A stretch of DNA of 10,632 nt from an uncultured beta proteobacterium (GTDB lineage Bacteria; Pseudomonadota; Gammaproteobacteria; Burkholderiales; Rhodocyclaceae): positions 1 to 10,632 of the forward strand of contig CAIZKA010000317.1 in the NCBI GenBank assembly GCA_903933395.1, written 5' to 3'. The notes under the pieces were generated by a model. The model was not told the origin of the DNA and made no database searches. It worked only from the letters and a program-made list of their open reading frames with translations. The translations under genes and the position numbers were made by a program. This document shows, piece after piece, positions 1 to 8,607 of this stretch (its first letter is position 1; every line of letters begins with the position of its first letter).

Positions 1-66
1 AAACGCGGCCCGAGCACCATGAAGCAGAACTACTCGGGCAAGTGGCTGGCAACGGCCTGCAAATAA
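1..66 (+). CDS. C-terminal fragment of a plus-strand gene, possibly DUF3617 family
   Basis: Reading frame 1 is open from the window edge to a TAA at 64-66 and gives 21 residues ending in YSGKWLATACK. A second plus-strand frame is also open here but runs on into the converging aldolase gene; frame 1 stops just before that gene, 12 bases from its stop codon, as expected of a convergent neighbour. The ending (small polar residues, GKW, then a late cysteine) resembles the tail of small periplasmic DUF3617 proteins, but this is only a resemblance in a short fragment. The rest of the gene lies to the left of the window. No terminator hairpin is visible in the 12-base gap. Confidence 0.4.
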   Translation, partial: KRGPSTMKQNYSGKWLATACK

Positions 67-78
67 GAACCGGGCGCG

Positions 79-714
79 CTAGTCCTGCTGACCGTAGCTG
101 GCGAACTTCGCCAGCACGCGCGTCATTTCATCCTCAGGCAGGAGCTTCGGCGCGCCCAGTTGCAGCACGCGCCAGTACTGCTCGCAGAGGGTTTCCAGCT
201 CCACTGCCAGGGCCAGCGCGTGATCGCAGTCGCGGCCGAATACCACCATGCCGTGATGCGCCATGAGGCAGGCGCAACGACCGTCGAGGGCGCCGATGAT
301 GGCATCCGACAATTCCTGGCTGCCGAAGGTGGCGTAGGCGGCGCAGCGGACATCGGCGCCGCCGAATCGCGCCACCATGTAATGGAAGGCGGGAACGCCC
401 TTCTCCTGGCAGGCCAGGGCCGTGGCGAAGGGCGAATGCGTATGCACCACGGCACCGGCGCCGGGCCGTGCGGCGTAGATGTCACGATGAAAACGCCATT
501 CCGAGGACGGTTTGCGCGGCCCGCCCGCCGTACCGTCAGCGCCGACTGAGACCATATCGGCGGATGTGCAGTCGTCGTAGGCCATGCCGGTCGGCGTGAT
601 GATGAAACCACCCGCGCAGCGCGCGCTGACATTGCCGGCGCTGCCGCGATTGATGCCGGAGGCGTTCATCGCTCGCGCCGTGGCCAGCACTTTGCCGGCA
701 AGATCGGTATTCAT
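79..714 (-). CDS. class II aldolase/adducin family protein (FucA/Ald2-like; methylthioribulose-1-phosphate aldolase or dehydratase)
   Basis: A 211-residue single-domain class II aldolase. Metal-site residues are visible: SSEWRFH with the likely catalytic Glu72, the HTH pair His91 and His93, and MAHHG with His154. A Tyr in HYM (112) matches an active-site position of E. coli L-fuculose-phosphate aldolase. The N-terminal GSAGNVS and ITPTGMAYD segments also look closer to FucA than to MtnB. The ATG at 712-714 overlaps the TGA of mtnA (711-713), implying translational coupling. A longer in-frame start at 756 would lie inside mtnA and adds residues unlike the family. Next to mtnA, the likely substrate is 5-methylthioribulose-1-phosphate, cleaved to dihydroxyacetone phosphate and 2-methylthioacetaldehyde as in the DHAP shunt. 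MtnB-type dehydration is the alternative. Family is certain; exact reaction is inferred from context. Confidence 0.85.
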   Translation of the reverse strand: MNTDLAGKVLATARAMNASGINRGSAGNVSARCAGGFIITPTGMAYDDCTSADMVSVGADGTAGGPRKPSSEWRFHRDIYAARPGAGAVVHTHSPFATALACQEKGVPAFHYMVARFGGADVRCAAYATFGSQELSDAIIGALDGRCACLMAHHGMVVFGRDCDHALALAVELETLCEQYWRVLQLGAPKLLPEDEMTRVLAKFASYGQQD

Positions 715-1781
715 GGCCGCCAATGCTCCAATTGGTCGGCAGCGGCGATGCCGCACTCGGAAATAATGCCGCTGATCAGTGCCGCCGGCGTCACGTCAAA
801 AGCCGGGTTGGCGACCGGCACATCACCGGCGCCGAGTTCATCCGCGGCGCGCTCCTCGATCGGGATCTGCACGCCCGAGGGGCAGGCGAAATCAATGGTC
901 GATAACGGCGCCGCGACGTAAAACGGCACGCCGTGGGCGCGCGCGGCGAGCGCCTTGAGATAGGTGCCGACCTTGTTCGCCGTGTCGCCGTTGGCGGCAA
1001 TGCGGTCGGCGCCGACGACGACCAGGTCGACCCTGCCCTGCATCAGCAGCAGCCCAGCGGCGTTGTCGGCGATCAAGGTATGCGGCACGCCGGCTTCCGC
1101 AAGTTCCCAGACGGTAAGCAGGCCCTGGTTGCGCGGGCGGGTTTCGGATACCCAGACATGAAGCGGCATGCCCGCCGCATGCGCGGCATACACCGGCGCC
1201 AGCGCCGTGCCGTGTTCAACCGTTGCGAGGCGGCCTGCGTTGCAGTGAGTCATGACATTGACTATCGCAGGCGCAGCCTGCCCGAAATAGTCACCCCCTT
1301 GCCGGGGAAGGGGGCTGGGGGGAAGGCCCATCTTTTTGCCAAGGGCAGCATGGATTGCCGCCAATAGCGACAATCCATGCTGCCCTATGGCGGCGTTAGC
1401 CGCCTTGTCTTCGGTGGCGATGGCGCGGGCTTCATTCCAGGCGACGTCGCGCCGTGTCGCCGGCGCCGACTCTTGAACTACGCGGCGCATGCGCGCCAGC
1501 GCCCAGTGCAGATTGACAGCGGTCGGCCGTGTCGCCGCCAGCGTTTCGATCACGTGCTGCAGGCGGGCATCGCCGGCATCACCGGCCAGCCCGAGCGCCA
1601 CGCCGTAGGCGGCGGTGGCGCCGATCAGCGGCGCGCCGCGCACCTGCATGACGCGAATGGCATGAGCGGTATCCTCCAGTGAAGCCAGGCGCAGCATCAC
1701 GGCTTCGCGCGGCAGGCGCGTCTGATCGAGGATCAGAAGGCCGTCGCCTTCTTCGATCAGCGTTGGCCAGCGCGTCGCCAC
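711..1781 (-). CDS. mtnA: S-methyl-5-thioribose-1-phosphate isomerase
   Basis: A 356-residue protein of the MtnA/eIF2B-like family. It isomerises methylthioribose-1-phosphate to methylthioribulose-1-phosphate in methionine salvage. Visible motifs: the phosphate-binding VRGAPLIGATAAYG (47-60), MTHCNAG with the catalytic Cys180, SETRPRNQG (212-220), and GADRIAANGDTANK with Asp259. The Cys-Asp spacing matches B. subtilis MtnA (160/240), but the Cys lies about 20 residues later. Residues about 141-173 contain an apparent low-complexity insertion (GKKMGLPPSPLPRQGG) encoded by palindromic DNA, in frame. The start is GTG at 1779-1781, four bases after the secA stop; the next Met is residue 29, too late. 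No good ribosome binding site is seen, so coupling to secA is likely. The gene overlaps the downstream aldolase by ATGA. Whether the insertion affects activity cannot be told from sequence. Confidence 0.93.
   Translation of the reverse strand: MATRWPTLIEEGDGLLILDQTRLPREAVMLRLASLEDTAHAIRVMQVRGAPLIGATAAYGVALGLAGDAGDARLQHVIETLAATRPTAVNLHWALARMRRVVQESAPATRRDVAWNEARAIATEDKAANAAIGQHGLSLLAAIHAALGKKMGLPPSPLPRQGGDYFGQAAPAIVNVMTHCNAGRLATVEHGTALAPVYAAHAAGMPLHVWVSETRPRNQGLLTVWELAEAGVPHTLIADNAAGLLLMQGRVDLVVVGADRIAANGDTANKVGTYLKALAARAHGVPFYVAAPLSTIDFACPSGVQIPIEERAADELGAGDVPVANPAFDVTPAALISGIISECGIAAADQLEHWRP
1260..1322. repeat. REP-like double palindrome inside mtnA
   Basis: Two adjacent stem-loops lie in the mtnA coding region. 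The first has outer arms GACTAT (1260-1265) and ATAGTC (1287-1292) with an inner hairpin CAGGC/GCCTG (1268-1272, 1276-1280). The second pairs CCCCCTT (1294-1300) with AAGGGGG (1308-1314) and runs into a G-rich stretch to 1322. It is translated as the proline-rich segment with MGLPPSPLPRQGG. The C/G-run palindrome resembles interspersed palindromic elements of GC-rich proteobacteria. No second copy is seen in this window, so its repetitive nature is inferred. Confidence 0.5.
1342..1386. repeat. 16-bp perfect inverted repeat inside mtnA
   Basis: AGGGCAGCATGGATTG (1342-1357) is the exact reverse complement of CAATCCATGCTGCCCT (1371-1386), with a 13-base spacer. On the coding strand the first arm encodes the conserved-looking IGQHG region. 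The second arm encodes AAIHAALG, at the beginning of the apparent insertion. The arms are long enough to form a stable hairpin in DNA or mRNA. Confidence 0.75.
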
Positions 1782-1785
1782 CGAT

Positions 1786-4509
<2,724 letters not shown>

Positions 4510-4551
4510 GGGGTACGCAGCCGCAAATCGGCCGGGAAAAGCAAAGCGGCG

Positions 4552-4557
4552 ATTTTA
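4552..4557 (-). promoter_or_regulatory. possible extended -10 promoter for secA
   Basis: On the minus strand TGCTAAAAT gives an extended -10 (TGn plus TAAAAT), about 43 bases upstream of the secA ATG. No TTGACA-like -35 lies at 17 bases; that position falls inside the palindrome at 4564-4581. Supported by motif and position only. Confidence 0.4.
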
Positions 4558-4563
4558 GCATGC

Positions 4564-4581
4564 GGGGAGGCCAGCCTCCCC
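4564..4581. promoter_or_regulatory. palindrome between M23 gene and secA (operator or weak terminator)
   Basis: GGGGAGGC (4564-4571) pairs with GCCTCCCC (4574-4581) across two bases. It starts 7 bases past the M23 stop codon, where a terminator would be expected, but no T-run follows on the minus strand. It overlaps the -35 region of the putative secA promoter, so it may instead be a binding site or attenuator stem. Confidence 0.4.
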
Positions 4582-4587
4582 TGCCGC

Positions 4588-5535
4588 TCAGTGTCGATGC
4601 GCGACTTGCTTCTGGCCCGCCTGCGCCATGCGCAGGAAGCGGTCCGGGTTCTGCGCCAGACCGCGAATGCGGACTTCGAAATGCAGGTGCGGTCCGGTGG
4701 AACGCCCGGTGGAACCCACTTCGGCAATTTTCTGGCCGCGTTTGACCAGTTGTCCCACCTTGACCACGATTTTCGACGCATGGGCGTAACGCGTGGTCAA
4801 GTCCTTGCCGTGATCTATTTCCACCATATTGCCGTATTGCGGATGGCGCTCCGCGCTGATGACGACTCCCGCGGCCGCGGCGCCGACGCTGGTACCCGGT
4901 GTCGCGACAAAATCCACGCCCTCGTGCATCGCCCGCTCGCCGGTGAAGGGATCGACCCGCCAGCCATAGGTCGAGGCATTCCATTGGGCTTCCACCGGCA
5001 GGCTGGTGGGGAGCAGGCTCTTCCTGATCCTGTCCTCGAGCAACTGCGATTCGATCATGGAAATCGCATCGGATTTGGCTTCGACCTGGTGCGCCAAGGC
5101 GTCCACCGCCCGCTGCAGTTCGGTTGCCGACATCGCGGCCGGGAGCACCAACGGGCCGCCGCGACCTGCCGACTTGGCCTCGAAGGCCTTCAGGTCCTGG
5201 GGCTTGACGCCCGCCATGCCCGCCAGGCGCTCGCCAATGGTGTCAAGGCGCAGCAACTGCGCCTGCATTTCGCCCAGCTTTATCGCCATGGCGTTGAGGT
5301 TTTCACGGACGAAGTCCTTGGAGCGCTGGGATTCTTCGGCATTCATCACGCGCAGCAGATCCTGCAGGAAGGGCAGGCGGATTTCCGCAGCGTGGCGGAC
5401 GGTGATATAGGAAAAAAACGACGACAACACAAGGACCGAGCCAAACATGGCCCCCGCGAAAAGAACTGCATGACCCCAGTTCAGGGTAATGCTTCTTGCG
5501 GTTGCCAGCCGGTCAGAGACGAGAATAATATGCAT
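4588..5535 (-). CDS. membrane-anchored M23 (LytM) family metallopeptidase
   Basis: A 315-residue probable peptidoglycan endopeptidase. It has a short cytoplasmic N-terminus, one transmembrane helix at about 20-46, then a helical, possibly coiled-coil periplasmic stretch (about 55-175). The C-terminal LytM domain is at about 185-295. The active site is complete: His204 and Asp208 in HEGVD and His285 in GPHLHFE as zinc ligands, His252 in YAHAS and His283 as catalytic histidines. This argues for a real hydrolase rather than a degenerate amidase activator such as EnvC or NlpD. The ATG at 5533-5535 is preceded by a purine-rich GGGGAGGGAAGGG stretch. It is divergent from the DciA-like gene and lies just upstream of secA. 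M23 genes in this slot are, from memory, common in betaproteobacteria. The exact bond cleaved and its partners cannot be deduced. Confidence 0.93.
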   Translation of the reverse strand: MHIILVSDRLATARSITLNWGHAVLFAGAMFGSVLVLSSFFSYITVRHAAEIRLPFLQDLLRVMNAEESQRSKDFVRENLNAMAIKLGEMQAQLLRLDTIGERLAGMAGVKPQDLKAFEAKSAGRGGPLVLPAAMSATELQRAVDALAHQVEAKSDAISMIESQLLEDRIRKSLLPTSLPVEAQWNASTYGWRVDPFTGERAMHEGVDFVATPGTSVGAAAAGVVISAERHPQYGNMVEIDHGKDLTTRYAHASKIVVKVGQLVKRGQKIAEVGSTGRSTGPHLHFEVRIRGLAQNPDRFLRMAQAGQKQVAHRH

Positions 5536-5604
5536 CCCTTCCCTCCCCTCAGGTTCGTTTCAGTTTCGGCATGACGATCAGCCACCACTGAAGCTTAATT
5601 TTCG
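5536..5604. other. divergent intergenic region (M23 gene / DciA-like gene)
   Basis: These 69 bases separate two divergent start codons and must contain or neighbour both 5' ends. The M23 side holds the purine-rich ribosome binding region. An AT-rich patch at 5591-5603 sits just before the DciA-like ATG. I could not pick a convincing -35/-10 pair for either direction. Confidence 0.4.
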
Positions 5605-6042
5605 ATGACATCGCGCAGCCTCCAGGAACATCTTGCCTCCGGCGACAGCATGGCGCGGCTTGCAGCCCACGCCCAACGTCTGCTCCAATTCCAGCGTCTT
5701 CTGGAAGCTGCGCTGCCGGCGGCGCTGAGGCCGTATGCCCGGGTAGCCAACTTCCGTCTGGGGAAACTTCTTATCCACGCAGAGAACGGCGCGGTCGCCG
5801 CGAAGATCCGTCAGTTCGGACCCAGTCTCGCCAGCGAGTTATGTTACAAGGAGATGAAGGTTACTCAAATTGAGGTCCGAGTGCAAGCCCGAAACCCTTC
5901 AACGCCACGCTTGCCGCACAAAAGACCCGAGCTGCCTGGATCTAAGCAGAAGCAAGGACTAACTACGCTGGCGCAGGAGCTGCCCGTCGAGTCGCCGTTG
6001 AAGGCTGCACTCGAGCGTCTTCTGCACAGCATCAAAGAATGA
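5605..6042 (+). CDS. dciA: DUF721 domain protein, DciA-type replicative helicase loader
   Basis: A 145-residue protein. The N-terminal part (about 5-95) has the DUF721 pattern: amphipathic helices with LQFQRLLEAALPAAL, then LGKLLIHAENGAVAAKIRQF, then a strand with VTQIEVRVQ. A basic, proline-rich, probably disordered linker (96-118) and a short C-terminal helix follow. DciA is the ancestral loader/partner of the DnaB helicase in bacteria lacking DnaC or DnaI. The domain order (KH-like N-terminus, flexible C-terminus) agrees with that family. It is the only complete plus-strand gene in the window, divergent from the M23 gene, and its stop overlaps the end of the small membrane ORF by 11 bases. 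The ATG at 5605 has no obvious ribosome binding site. The family call is good by pattern; the helicase role is inferred from the family. Confidence 0.8.
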   Translation: MTSRSLQEHLASGDSMARLAAHAQRLLQFQRLLEAALPAALRPYARVANFRLGKLLIHAENGAVAAKIRQFGPSLASELCYKEMKVTQIEVRVQARNPSTPRLPHKRPELPGSKQKQGLTTLAQELPVESPLKAALERLLHSIKE

Positions 6043-6214
6043 TCAGCCGTTCGGCGGCCATCAGCACCAGGACCACCAGCACGAAAATCAGCGCGGCCTT
6101 GGCGACGCGGGCTGACAGGACAAGGTAACGCCGGTCGCGGGTAAACAACCAGGCAACGAGCCCGCTGCCAATGGTGATCGCCGTGAGTATGCCGACGATC
6201 CTGAGCAGCAGCAT
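6032..6214 (-). CDS. small two-helix membrane protein, function unknown
   Basis: A 60-residue ORF with two strongly hydrophobic segments (about 3-25 and 40-60) joined by a basic loop (RDRRYLVLSARVAK). The positive loop predicts a cytoplasmic hairpin with both ends outside or within the membrane. It starts 9 bases after the lpxC stop, on the same strand, so is probably co-transcribed with lpxC. Its last 11 bases overlap the convergent DciA-like gene. The ribosome binding site is weak. The hydrophobic pattern and tight spacing favour a real gene. I do not recognise the family. Confidence 0.65.
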   Translation of the reverse strand: MLLLRIVGILTAITIGSGLVAWLFTRDRRYLVLSARVAKAALIFVLVVLVLMAAERLIIL

Positions 6215-6223
6215 GAAGAAGCC

Positions 6224-7138
6224 CTAGGCCAGTTGTGGATACAGCCGGGCGATGCTGCCCGGCGCGTCCTCGGCGCGCTGGAAACTGGCCAATTCCCAAG
6301 CCGATGCGTCCGCCAGCAGGGCGCGCAACAGCTGGTTGTTCAGCGCGTGGCCCGACTTGTGGGCCGAAAAGGCCGCGAGCAAGGGGTGGCCGGCGAGGTA
6401 GAGATCGCCGATGGCGTCGAGGATCTTGTGCTTGACGAATTCGTCGGCGTAACGCAGGCCGTCACTGTTGAGAACCCGGTATTCGTCCATCACGATGGCG
6501 TTTTCCAGGCTACCGCCCAATGCCAGGCCCTGATCGCGCATGGTTTCGACGTCCTGCATGAAGCCGAAGGTGCGCGCCCGCGCCACTTCGCGCAGGTAGG
6601 ATTGATCGGCAAAATCAATTCTGGCGCGCGAACCGGCGCGATCTACCGCCGGGTGGTTGAAAACAATCGAGAAGTCGAGGCTGAAACCGTCGTAGGGCGA
6701 CAGCTTCGCCCATTTGTCGCCTTCTTTCACTTCTACGGTCTTCAGTACACGGATGAACTTCTTCGCCGCGTTCTGCTCCTCGATGCCGGCCGACTGCAGC
6801 AAAAACACGAAAGGTGCCGCCGAGCCGTCCATGATCGGCAATTCGGCCGCGTCGACATCAATATAGATGTTGTCGATGCCGAGTCCGGCCAGTGCCGACA
6901 TCAAGTGCTCGACCGTAGCCACCTTGACCCCGTCCTTTTCCAGGCAGGAGGCCAGCCGGGTATCGCCGACGCCGAAGGGGTCAGCCTTGAGGTCGACCGG
7001 TGAGGCCAGATCGACGCGACGAAACACAACCCCGGTGTCCGGCTGCGCCGGCCGCAGCATGAGCGTTACCTTGGCCCCGGAGTGGAGACCGACGCCGGTA
7101 GCCTTGACGACTGATTTCAGGGTGCGCTGACGAAGCAT
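6224..7138 (-). CDS. lpxC: UDP-3-O-acyl-N-acetylglucosamine deacetylase
   Basis: A 304-residue LpxC (E. coli is 305), the zinc amidase that performs the committed step of lipid A synthesis in the cytoplasm. The N-terminus MLRQRTLKSVVKATG is typical. Zinc ligands His78 (VEHLMSAL), His237 and Asp241 (VKHKILDAIGD) are present, with catalytic Glu77 and His264 (KSGHALNN). The RTFGF segment (189-193) that lines the acyl-chain passage region is intact. The frame stays open upstream to 7342, but the added 68 residues are not LpxC-like, so the ATG at 7136-7138 is chosen. There is no strong ribosome binding site. The gene ends in LYPQLA; in E. coli the LpxC C-terminus is a FtsH degradation tag, and whether this tail acts likewise is unknown. 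Confidence 0.98.
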   Translation of the reverse strand: MLRQRTLKSVVKATGVGLHSGAKVTLMLRPAQPDTGVVFRRVDLASPVDLKADPFGVGDTRLASCLEKDGVKVATVEHLMSALAGLGIDNIYIDVDAAELPIMDGSAAPFVFLLQSAGIEEQNAAKKFIRVLKTVEVKEGDKWAKLSPYDGFSLDFSIVFNHPAVDRAGSRARIDFADQSYLREVARARTFGFMQDVETMRDQGLALGGSLENAIVMDEYRVLNSDGLRYADEFVKHKILDAIGDLYLAGHPLLAAFSAHKSGHALNNQLLRALLADASAWELASFQRAEDAPGSIARLYPQLA

Positions 7139-7175
7139 GGTGTGGTAAGGAGTGCAGTAATGGTGCGTAGCGGAA

Positions 7176-7181
7176 ATTTTA
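7176..7181 (-). promoter_or_regulatory. possible extended -10 promoter for lpxC
   Basis: Minus-strand TGGTAAAAT gives an extended -10 (TGn plus TAAAAT), 37 bases before the lpxC ATG. It lies in the 250-base gap after ftsZ. No good -35 is seen at 16-18 bases. The same TGnTAAAAT form occurs before secA. Confidence 0.45.
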
Positions 7182-7262
7182 CCACGCAAGCCCGGCCAGA
7201 CGGGAGGAGGCGCCCGCCTGACCGGTTGCGGAAGCCGGAATCTCAGAGCATGTGAAGAAATC

Positions 7263-7305
7263 GTAGCGAGCGGGCCGCAGCGGGGTGCGGCCGGAGCGCA
7301 GCTAC
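7263..7305 (-). terminator. large imperfect hairpin downstream of ftsZ, candidate terminator
   Basis: The outer arms GTAGC (7263-7267) and GCTAC (7301-7305) enclose an inner perfect stem GGCCGCA (7273-7279) and TGCGGCC (7286-7292) with a six-base loop. In the direction of ftsZ transcription the stem is followed after one base by ATTTCTTC, a weak T-rich tail. It could end ftsZ mRNA about 85 bases after the stop codon, or be part of a palindromic repeat element. Confidence 0.4.
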
Positions 7306-7309
7306 CGGA

Positions 7310-7327
7310 ATGTACGTTTCTGTACAT
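7310..7327. repeat. short palindrome ATGTAC-N6-GTACAT between ftsZ and lpxC
   Basis: Arms 7310-7315 and 7322-7327 are perfect reverse complements around a six-base loop. It lies next to the larger hairpin at 7263-7305, and the pair is bracketed by direct copies of TAGCGAGC at 7264-7271 and 7333-7340. Together they look like one composite intergenic element. Confidence 0.5.
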
Positions 7328-7389
7328 GAGGATAGCGAGCACCGCCCAAGCCCCGATCCGGCACGCGCAGTAGATTTATTCACAGGCTC

Positions 7390-8580
7390 TCAGTCCGACT
7401 GGCGGCGCAGAAAGGCCGGGATATCGTACTTGTCCACCCCGGAGGCCGCCATCGCATCCGCCTGGGCGTTGCGGGGTGCGGAACCGCGGACGCTGCTGGT
7501 GACGCTGGACAGATCGATCGGCCCCTGGCTGCCGGCATCGAAAACCTGGAGATTGTCGGTGCCGGTACGCAGGCCCAGGGTTTCGACCACGTGCATGACC
7601 GGCTTGGCTTTCTCGGACGAGGCGACGATGCCCAGACCGGTCGCGACCACGGTGACCCGCAGTTGGTCTTCCATGCCTTCGTCGAACACGGTACCGCAGA
7701 TCACGGTAGCCTCGGGGGCGGTGTATTGGCGGATGGTTTTCATCACCTCCTTGTACTCCTTCAGGCCCAGAGTACTGCTGGCAGTGATGTTGACCAGCAC
7801 GCCGCGCGCGCCCGACAGCTCGATGCCCTCGAGCAGCGGGCTGGCCACCGCACCCTCGGCGGCGATACGGGCGCGATCGACCCCGGCGGCAATCGCGGAA
7901 CCCATCATGGCCTTGCCCATCTCGTGCATCACGGTGCGCACATCCTCGAAGTCAACGTTGACCAGGCCGGGCACGTTGATGATCTCGGCGATGCCGCCCA
8001 CCGCGTTGCGCAGGACGTTGTCGGCCGTCTTGAAGGCTTCGAGATAGCTGATTTCCTCGCCGAGAACTTCCTCGAGCTTCTCGTTGAGGATCACGATCAG
8101 CGAATCGACGTGCTTGGCAAGCTCGGCCACGCCTTCTTCCGCCACGCGCTTGCGCCTGCCTTCGTATTCGAAGGGCTTGGTCACCACCGCGACGGTCAGA
8201 ATGCCCAGGTCCTGCGCCACCTCGGCCACCACCGGACCGGCGCCGGTGCCCGTGCCGCCGCCCATGCCGGCCGTGATGAAGACCATGTGTGCGCCGCGCA
8301 ACGCATCGGCGATGCGTTCGCGATCCAGCATGGCCAGTTCGCGGGCCTTTTCCGGCTTGCCGCCTGCGCCGAGTCCCGGCCCGAGCTGCAATTTGATGTG
8401 CGCGTCGCTTTTCTTGAGCGCCTGCGCATCGGTGTTGCAGCAGATGAATTCCACTCCGCTGACGCCCTCGCGGATCATGTGATCGACCGCGTTGCCGCCG
8501 GCGCCACCGACACCGACGACCTTGATCACCGTCGTGTTTGACTCCGCTTCCTGTGCCCCTACTTCCTCAAGTTCAAACAT
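7390..8580 (-). CDS. ftsZ: cell division protein FtsZ
   Basis: A 396-residue tubulin-like GTPase that forms the cytoplasmic Z ring. The nucleotide-binding GVGGAGGN (23-30) and the tubulin signature GGGTGTG (107-113) are present. The T7 catalytic loop NVDFED (208-213) with Asp210 and Asp213 is intact. A modest linker leads to the conserved C-terminal peptide DKYDIPAFLRR (383-393), which binds FtsA and ZipA-type anchors. The start is well defined: an ATG preceded at five bases by AAGGAGG. It lies 27 bases after ftsA in the usual ftsQ-ftsA-ftsZ order. Nothing in it is degenerate. Confidence 0.99.
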   Translation of the reverse strand: MFELEEVGAQEAESNTTVIKVVGVGGAGGNAVDHMIREGVSGVEFICCNTDAQALKKSDAHIKLQLGPGLGAGGKPEKARELAMLDRERIADALRGAHMVFITAGMGGGTGTGAGPVVAEVAQDLGILTVAVVTKPFEYEGRRKRVAEEGVAELAKHVDSLIVILNEKLEEVLGEEISYLEAFKTADNVLRNAVGGIAEIINVPGLVNVDFEDVRTVMHEMGKAMMGSAIAAGVDRARIAAEGAVASPLLEGIELSGARGVLVNITASSTLGLKEYKEVMKTIRQYTAPEATVICGTVFDEGMEDQLRVTVVATGLGIVASSEKAKPVMHVVETLGLRTGTDNLQVFDAGSQGPIDLSSVTSSVRGSAPRNAQADAMAASGVDKYDIPAFLRRQSD

Positions 8581-8585
8581 TTTCG

Positions 8586-8592
8586 CCTCCTT
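8586..8592 (-). promoter_or_regulatory. strong ribosome binding site of ftsZ
   Basis: Minus-strand AAGGAGG sits five bases before the ftsZ ATG. It is the best Shine-Dalgarno match in the window and fits the need for FtsZ in excess over FtsA from a shared transcript. Confidence 0.85.
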
Positions 8593-8607
8593 TAAAGACC
8601 AACAACA

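Noticed and set aside
715..756. Longer start for the aldolase
   Set aside because: The extra residues are another reading of the mtnA 3' end. The ATG overlapping the mtnA stop fits the family N-terminus.
4510..4587. A secM-like arrest peptide before secA
   Set aside because: The gap is only 78 bases and contains no suitable ORF; the upstream gene is an M23 peptidase without a visible arrest motif at its end.
7263..7327. Possible CRISPR, attachment site or insertion-sequence end
   Set aside because: There are only two 8-base direct repeats and two unrelated hairpins, no spacer-repeat periodicity and no transposase or integrase nearby.
7139..7342. 68-residue N-terminal extension of LpxC
   Set aside because: It has no LpxC similarity, crosses the putative promoter and palindromes, and the internal ATG gives the standard N-terminus.
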